Shown here: positions 60,788 to 64,000 of the stretch, piece by piece
Layout of the letters: every line of letters starts with the position of its first letter
How positions within the stretch are numbered: the first letter of the stretch is position 1
From: Stutzerimonas chloritidismutans AW-1
GTDB taxonomy: Bacteria > Pseudomonadota > Gammaproteobacteria > Pseudomonadales > Pseudomonadaceae
Assembly: GCF_000495915.1 (NCBI RefSeq)
Contig: NZ_AOFQ01000007.1
Span: 121,766-185,765, forward strand
DNA length: 64,000 nt
Reading direction: 5' to 3'
Program-made: the position numbers and the translations under genes
Notes under the pieces: model-generated
Told to the model about the DNA's origin: nothing
The model's database searches: none
What the model saw: only the letters and a program-made list of their open reading frames with translations

Positions 60788-61447
60788 ATGACCAATCCAG
60801 CACGCAACGACAAGCGCGACCTGATCCTGTCCAAGGGTGCCCGGGTGATGACCCGCCGCGGCTATCACGGCACCGGTGTCCAGGAAATCGTCCAGGCGGC
60901 CGGTATTCCCAAGGGCTCGTTCTATCACTACTTCGCCAGCAAGGAAGACTTCGCCCTGCAGGCGCTGGACTATATCTATGCGCCCCGGCTGGAGCGCTAT
61001 CAGGCGGCGCTGAGTAACTCAGCAGTCTCGCCCCGGCAGCGCATCCTCGACTACTACGCCGATCTCGTTGCGCACTTCGCCCGCCAGGAAAAGCCCGAAT
61101 ATCACTGCTTCATCGGCAGCCTCAGCTTCGAGATGGCCGAGCTGTGCCCGGCCATCGCTAAACGGCTCAGCGCGATACTGACGCAATCGGTCGAGTTGCT
61201 TACGGCCTGCCTCGAACAGGCGCGTGACGCTGGAGAGATCGCGGCCGATTGCGATTGTGCAGTGCTGGCGGAATTCATAAGCAACGCCTGGGAAGGTGCG
61301 CTGCTGCGCATGAAAGTGAGCGGCAGCGTTGCGCCTTTGCAGATGTTTTTCCAGCAGCTCGAACGCCTGTTGGCGCCGGCTGCAATAACTTCGCCGGGGC
61401 ATGAGCGCCCGGCTGCCTTGACCAATGCCACAGGAGTCGATCGATGA
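60788..61447 (+). CDS. nemR: TetR-family regulator, NemR-like
   Basis: 219 residues. N-terminal HTH (about 12-55, VQEIVQAAGIPKGSFYHYFASKED) and a TetR C-terminal domain with Cys107 in YHCFIGSLSFEM. In E. coli NemR the redox/electrophile sensor is Cys106 in the same place, and NemR represses nemA. Here the next gene, overlapping by four bases (ATGA), is an Old Yellow Enzyme, so a NemR role is supported by position and sequence. Operator not identified. Confidence 0.87.
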   Translation: MTNPARNDKRDLILSKGARVMTRRGYHGTGVQEIVQAAGIPKGSFYHYFASKEDFALQALDYIYAPRLERYQAALSNSAVSPRQRILDYYADLVAHFARQEKPEYHCFIGSLSFEMAELCPAIAKRLSAILTQSVELLTACLEQARDAGEIAADCDCAVLAEFISNAWEGALLRMKVSGSVAPLQMFFQQLERLLAPAAITSPGHERPAALTNATGVDR

Positions 61448-62553
61448 CCGCCAGCGTACAAGCCTTGTTTCAGCCCTTTGAGTTGGGTGCTCTCCGTTTG
61501 CCGACCCGTGTGGTCATGGCGCCGATGACCCGTTCGTTCTCGCCTAACGGCGTACCCACTGCCGATGTGGTCGAGTACTACCGCCGTCGTGCCGCCTCCG
61601 GGGTCGGGCTGATCATCACCGAGGGCACCACGGTCGGCCACGCCGCGGCGAACGGTTATCCCCATGTGCCGCGTTTCTACGGTGAAGATGCGCTGGCTGG
61701 CTGGAAGGCTGTGGTCGATGCAGTGCACGCCGCTGGCGGCAAGATCGTCCCGCAGCTCTGGCACGTCGGCAACGTGCGCCGCAAGGGCACCGAGCCGGAG
61801 CCGGAGGTCGTCGGTTACGGCCCGATGGAGAAGCAGAAGGACGGCCAGGTCGTCGTTCATGGCATGACCAAGCAGGACATCCAGGATGTGATCGAAGCAT
61901 TCGCTCAGGCTGCCCGCGATGCTCAGGCGATCGGCATGGACGGCGTGGAAATCCACGGTGCCCACGGCTACCTCATTGACCAGTTCTTCTGGGAAGGCAG
62001 CAATCAGCGCACCGATGAGTACGGCGGCAGCCTGGCCAATCGCTCGCGCTTCGCTATCGAGCTGGTGCAGGCCGTACGTGCAGCGGTTGGCCCTGTTTTC
62101 CCGATCATCTTCCGCTTCTCGCAGTGGAAGCAGCAGGACTACACGGCGCGCCTGGTGCAGTCGCCCGAAGAGCTCGGCGAGTTCCTGGCACCCTTGTCAG
62201 CGGCCGGCGTGGATATCTTCCATTGCTCGACGCGCCGTTTCTGGGAACCGGAGTTCGAAGGCTCCGATCTCAACCTGGCCGGTTGGACCCGCCAACTGAC
62301 CGGCAAGCCGACCATCACCGTCGGCAGTGTCGGCTTGGATGGCGAATTCCTGCAGTTCATGGTCAAGACCGACAAAGTGGCGCAGCCGGCCAACATCGAG
62401 GGATTGCTGGAGCGTCTGAACAAGCAGGAGTTCGATCTGGTGGCGGTGGGGCGTGCGCTGATCTGCGATCCGGATTGGGCGGTTAAGGTGCGTGAAGGGC
62501 GGATGGAAGAGATTCTGCCGTTCAGTCGTGAGGCGTTGAAGACGCTGGCGTGA
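61444..62553 (+). CDS. nemA: alkene reductase, Old Yellow Enzyme (NemA-like)
   Basis: 369 residues, FMN-dependent TIM barrel. Seen: RVVMAPMTRSFSPNGVP near the start, IVPQLWHVG, and HGAHGYLIDQFFWEGSNQRTD (substrate His-x-x-His pair), then EYGGSLANRSRF and DLVAVGRALICDPDW at the C-terminus. It reduces activated alkenes such as N-ethylmaleimide-like electrophiles with NAD(P)H. The FFWEGSN loop differs from the FLSPFSN of typical NemA, so substrate range may differ. Co-transcribed with nemR. Confidence 0.93.
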   Translation: MTASVQALFQPFELGALRLPTRVVMAPMTRSFSPNGVPTADVVEYYRRRAASGVGLIITEGTTVGHAAANGYPHVPRFYGEDALAGWKAVVDAVHAAGGKIVPQLWHVGNVRRKGTEPEPEVVGYGPMEKQKDGQVVVHGMTKQDIQDVIEAFAQAARDAQAIGMDGVEIHGAHGYLIDQFFWEGSNQRTDEYGGSLANRSRFAIELVQAVRAAVGPVFPIIFRFSQWKQQDYTARLVQSPEELGEFLAPLSAAGVDIFHCSTRRFWEPEFEGSDLNLAGWTRQLTGKPTITVGSVGLDGEFLQFMVKTDKVAQPANIEGLLERLNKQEFDLVAVGRALICDPDWAVKVREGRMEEILPFSREALKTLA

Positions 62554-62651
62554 GTGAGGGCGGCAGCCAGGGTGATCTGGCTGCCGATTTCCCCTTACCC
62601 GGCAGCATCCGATCTCGCCAGGCCTTCACGCTGAGCTGTCAGCATGTGACG

Positions 62652-62700
62652 TGGTGCGGACGGAGAGACTCGAACTCTCACACTTTGCGGCGCTAGAACC
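62652..62700 (-). tRNA. 3' fragment of a tRNA-Leu (att-like remnant)
   Basis: 49 bases on the minus strand match the 3' half of a leucine tRNA: GGTTCTAGCG (end of anticodon arm), a variable-arm stretch, T-arm GAGAGTTCGAGTCTCTC and acceptor CGTCCGC plus ACCA. The 5' half (acceptor strand, D-arm, anticodon) is absent. The sequence is unlike tRNA-Leu(CAA) at 24.1 kb outside the T-arm; acceptor and anticodon-arm fit the UAG isoacceptor. tRNA 3' ends are attachment sites of integrases, so this may mark an old integration event. Confidence 0.65.
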
Positions 62701-62727
62701 GCGACCGCGGAGTGCGACGCCTGACGT

Positions 62728-63483
62728 CTACGCAGGTCGGTCCAGCTGCCGATTCGGCCCGCCTTCCCTTACCCAGAACAGCGTCGCTCCCGCGACGGCC
62801 GCCGGCATGATCAGCAGGTTCAGGACCGGCACCAGCAACGCCGCATAAGTCACCGCACCAAAGCTCAGGCTCTGCCAGCGTCGCTGGCGCAACCAGCCCA
62901 TCATGTCCGCCCAGCTCAGCTTGTTGTTGTCCGCCGGGTAGTCGATGTATTGCACTGCCATCATCCACACGCCGAACAGCAGCCATAAAGGCGCGGCAAC
63001 AAGGTTCAGCACGGGGATGAATGAAAGCACCAGCAACGCCAGCGCGCGCGGTGCGAAATAGCCCAGCTTGCGCAGCTCGCGGCCAATCGTGCGGGGCAGC
63101 ATGGCCAGCAGCTCGGCCCAGCTGAAAGGCGGCGCTGCGTCTTCGCCGCGCACCACTACCTCGACCTTTTCCGCCAGAAAGCCGTTGAACGGTGCGGCGA
63201 TGATGTTGGCCAGCATGGTGAAGCTGAAGAACACCATCAGTACCACCAGCACGACGAACAGCGGCCAGAGGATGTATTCGAGAAAGGCGAGCCAGGTCGG
63301 CAGGTTGGGCATGAAGGTGTCGACCCAGCCGCTGAACTGGCCGACCGCGAACCAGATCAGGCCGAAGAACAGCAGCACGTTCACCGTCAGCGGCAGGATC
63401 ACGAACAGACGCAGCCCCGGGCTGAGCACCAGGCGCAGGCCTTCGCGAAGGTATTGCGGGCCGGAGAGGGCGGATACGGGCAT
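62728..63483 (-). CDS. cysZ: sulfate transporter CysZ
   Basis: 251 residues, EI24/CysZ family with four to six hydrophobic segments ([55 protein letters not shown]). [18 protein letters not shown] is the N-terminal family motif; [13 protein letters not shown] and [16 protein letters not shown] are conserved. It imports sulfate for cysteine synthesis. The end [12 protein letters not shown] lies 28 bases from the tRNA fragment. Confidence 0.92.
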   Translation of the reverse strand: MPVSALSGPQYLREGLRLVLSPGLRLFVILPLTVNVLLFFGLIWFAVGQFSGWVDTFMPNLPTWLAFLEYILWPLFVVLVVLMVFFSFTMLANIIAAPFNGFLAEKVEVVVRGEDAAPPFSWAELLAMLPRTIGRELRKLGYFAPRALALLVLSFIPVLNLVAAPLWLLFGVWMMAVQYIDYPADNNKLSWADMMGWLRQRRWQSLSFGAVTYAALLVPVLNLLIMPAAVAGATLFWVREGGPNRQLDRPA

Positions 63484-63620
63484 TGGCGTCTCCTGAAAAA
63501 GGGCAGGGTTTCGTCGAGAGGGGCGTAGCGCAGCGGGATAGTCGATGACTATGGGGTGTATGCAGAACCTGAATTATCCACGGCCTTGGCGGATAGCTAA
63601 GGTGGCGCTCAACGTTTTTC

Positions 63621-63670
63621 GGGTCATCCGCTCCTTCAGCCTTCCCCAAGTGCTTGGGATGACCCTTTTT
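63621..63670 (+). terminator. hairpin with T-run on the plus strand, purpose unknown
   Basis: GGGTCATCC (63621-63629) / GGATGACCC (63657-63665), with an inner stem CCCAAG/CTTGGG, then five T. It faces plus-strand transcription, yet both flanking genes (cysZ, HopJ) are on the minus strand. It may end an unlisted small RNA starting in 63500-63600; no clear promoter found. Confidence 0.35.
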
Positions 63671-63720
63671 ATTCCCATTGAGCCGGCATAGCCGGCTCGA
63701 TCCGTCGAAAGGATGCGCGT

Positions 63721-64000
63721 TACTTGCGCTTGAGCGGTTGGGTGTCGAAACGCACGCCCGGCAGGCCGGTTTCCATGAGCGCGCGAATGTTGCGGTGGTC
63801 GCTGCCGTTCGGGTCGGCCAGGACCGCCTGATAGTGCTCGCCGAACGCAAGCAGCGCTTCTTCCGTCGTGAAGTCTTCAAGCAATGCGAGGCCCAGCGTC
63901 TTGCAGGAACCTTCGTTCTCGCCGGCAGCGTTCTCCAGTGTGCCGTTGACGAAGCGGCTCGGCTGGGAGTCGTAAGCGCCCCCGATGAAGGCAAGCGTTT
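63721..64000 (-). CDS. HopJ-family protein (5' end outside window)
   Basis: 93 C-terminal codons, reading in from the right edge. FVNGTLENAAGENEGSCKTLG, FGEHYQAVLADPNGSDHRNIR and GLPGVRFD are the HopJ (type III effector-named) family motifs. The name comes from plant pathogens, but small HopJ proteins are common in free-living Pseudomonas and have no export signal here. Function unknown. Confidence 0.85.

Overview
The window is about 64 kb of GC-rich chromosome from a gammaproteobacterium, most likely the Pseudomonas stutzeri (Stutzerimonas) group. This rests on gene order (valS - small gene - holC - pepA diverging from lptF-lptG, then tRNA-Leu, queA, tgt, yajC, secD, secF and a glycine-zipper gene, the order I recall for Pseudomonas), on Pseudomonas-type families (DUF1329, YbfB-type MFS, NhaD, HopJ-like) and on codon use. 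Most of it is core genome. The clear acquired pieces are a group IIC intron, a short palindromic element and a tRNA-Leu remnant.

1-14.5 kb: lytic transglycosylase mltF (cut by the left edge), a GIY-YIG protein, a GST-fold protein, an operon yejK - PPK2 polyphosphate kinase - DUF4344 metallopeptidase, a UbiA prenyltransferase, an MFS carrier with a 39-residue membrane peptide overlapping its stop, an unknown 63-residue protein, rlmF, a second MFS carrier, an SLC13 permease with its small winged-helix neighbour, and the Na+/H+ antiporter nhaD. 14.5-30.4 kb: a housekeeping block covering translation (valS), replication (holC), peptide turnover (pepA), LPS export (lptFG), cold shock (csp), tRNA-Leu(CAA) with a well-formed promoter, queuosine synthesis (queA, tgt) and Sec secretion (yajC-secD-secF). 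A group IIC intron with an intact reverse transcriptase lies directly behind the terminator that closes this block.

32.3-48.7 kb: envelope and small-protein genes (yajG, DUF1329, acyltransferase, CPXCG/DUF2007/SRAP cluster), a chemoreceptor and an M48 lipoprotein protease separated by a 96-bp palindromic element, a TMEM165/GDT1 cation exporter under a yybP-ykoY (Mn2+) riboswitch, rsmC, a D-2-hydroxyacid dehydrogenase, a LysE exporter, an acyl-CoA synthetase, an MBL hydrolase and an OmpA lipoprotein. 48.8-54.8 kb: a 1238-residue CHASE-PAS-PAS hybrid kinase with three receivers (the middle one degenerate), followed by a REC-PAS-GGDEF-EAL protein; together they look like a signalling pair acting on c-di-GMP. 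54.8-64 kb: acyltransferase, ackA-pta, a SlyD-like isomerase, glutathione peroxidase, a nemR-nemA type electrophile-response pair, a tRNA-Leu 3' fragment, cysZ and a partial HopJ-family gene.

I see no CRISPR array, phage module or defence island. The items most worth a second look are the palindromic element, the intron's use of a terminator, the riboswitch-controlled exporter, the SRAP protein lacking two catalytic residues, the tRNA remnant beside cysZ and a candidate small RNA near nhaD. All family calls come from reading motifs; no database search was run.
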